From Bacillota bacterium (GTDB lineage Bacteria; Bacillota; Sulfobacillia; Symbiobacteriales; Symbiobacteriaceae): a stretch of DNA of 5,861 nt. Under the pieces are notes generated by a model. The model searched no databases, was not told where the DNA came from, and saw only the letters and a list, made by a program, of their open reading frames with translations. The stretch's first letter is position 1. Every line of letters begins with the position of its first letter. A program made the position numbers and the translations under genes. Location: positions 1 to 5,861 of the forward strand of contig JAQBPS010000274.1 of assembly GCA_028287415.1 (NCBI GenBank), given 5' to 3'. Shown in pieces: positions 5,277 to 5,861 of the stretch.

Positions 5277-5861
5277 TGGCGCTCTTTCTCCAGCAGCTCG
5301 TCAACGGCATCACCATGGGCGGCACCTACGCGCTCGTGGCGCTGGGTTTCACCCTCATCTTCGGCGTGCTGGACATTATTCAGATGGCCCACGGCGAGAT
5401 CTTCAGCATCGGCGCACTCATGGCCTATGTGGTGATCGGCACCTGGCACGGCGGCTTCTGGAGCGGCCTCGTCATCGCAATGGCGGTGGCGGCGGCCATG
5501 GGGTATGTGGTGGAACTGGTGGCGCTGCGGCCCTTGCGGGCCCGCGGGGCGGACTACCTGGCCCCGCTGATCAGCACCATCGGCCTTTCGATCATCCTCC
5601 AGGAAGTGCTGATCAAGCTCTTTGGCCCCGAGCCCCTCCCGGTGCGCACGGACCTGGCCCAGATGCAGCTCCAGCTCGGCCCCGTGAAGGTAGCCGGCGT
5701 GCAGATCCTGGTGCTGGTGATCTCCCTGGCGCTGATGGGCCTGATGCAACTGCTGATGCGCTACACCCGGCTGGGCCGGGCGATGCGGGCGGTGGCCGAG
5801 AATCCGCGCACGGCGGCCCTGCTCGGCGTCAACGTGAGCGCCGTCGTTGTACTGACGGTGA
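5276..5861 (+). CDS. livH: Branched-chain amino-acid-type ABC permease LivH, N-terminal part (3' end outside window)
   Basis: An open frame starts at ATG 5276, sharing its A with the last base of the livK TGA (TGATG), and continues to the window end for 195 complete codons of an expected ~290. It begins MALFLQQLVNGITMGGTYAL, the typical LivH N-terminus. Hydrophobic membrane segments follow at about 15-32, 43-56, 62-80, 95-115 and 141-160. The cytoplasmic coupling loop that contacts the ATPases is present as RYTRLGRAMRAVAENP followed by RTAALLGVN (162-186), a signature of this permease family. LivH forms the inner-membrane channel with LivM, powered by LivG and LivF. There is no strong ribosome-binding site before the ATG, so translation is probably coupled to livK. 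Confidence 0.93.
   Translation, partial: MALFLQQLVNGITMGGTYALVALGFTLIFGVLDIIQMAHGEIFSIGALMAYVVIGTWHGGFWSGLVIAMAVAAAMGYVVELVALRPLRARGADYLAPLISTIGLSIILQEVLIKLFGPEPLPVRTDLAQMQLQLGPVKVAGVQILVLVISLALMGLMQLLMRYTRLGRAMRAVAENPRTAALLGVNVSAVVVLTV

Noticed and set aside
5171..5749. 192-codon minus-strand frame over livK end and livH
   Set aside because: His/Asp/Gln-rich mirror of the hydrophobic livH frame, a usual artefact opposite membrane-protein genes.

Overview
The window comes from a GC-rich bacterium. The genes look roughly two-thirds GC or higher, with strong G/C bias at third codon positions. A mannose-family PTS IIB protein beside a dinuclear-type NagA, strong Shine-Dalgarno sequences, and a lipoprotein solute-binding protein together suggest a high-GC Firmicute. 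A Symbiobacterium-like organism is my best guess, from style alone; I could not test it.

Region 1 (1-3533, all + strand) is the downstream part of a tightly packed amino-sugar operon. It holds, in order: the C-terminal end of a neutral-ceramidase-like protein; nagA (N-acetylglucosamine-6-phosphate deacetylase); a mannose/sorbose-family PTS IIB protein; a HAD-superfamily phosphatase; and a SIS-domain phosphosugar deaminase/isomerase gene. Junctions are overlaps of 22 and 4 nt or gaps of 3 nt, so the genes are almost certainly co-transcribed. The inferred pathway is PTS uptake and phosphorylation of an N-acetylhexosamine, deacetylation by NagA, then deamination and isomerisation by the SIS protein to enter glycolysis. 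The SIS gene is broken. About 100 codons in the middle, including the SRSGET-type sugar-phosphate loop, are absent, and the two remaining halves lie in different frames. The operon ends in a perfect 19-bp hairpin that begins on the last base of the SIS stop codon.

Region 2 (3534-4085) is about 550 bp with no gene I can support. Its GC is about 53% (hand count over 3541-4080), clearly below the flanking genes. It contains promoter-like hexamers, an 11-bp tandem repeat, four copies of TCGTATC, a duplicated CTCGCGTTGC block and several small inverted repeats. It probably holds the promoter and regulatory region of the downstream operon.

Region 3 (4086-5861) starts a branched-chain amino-acid-type (HAAT) ABC transporter operon: a LivK/LivJ-like lipoprotein binding protein, then a LivH-like permease that overlaps it by one base and runs off the window end. 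LivM, LivG and LivF would be expected next.

The strongest point for a second look is the internally deleted SIS gene. After it come the repeat-rich low-GC leader before livK and the pairing of a ceramidase-like gene with amino-sugar catabolism. I did not find a convincing wholly new system.
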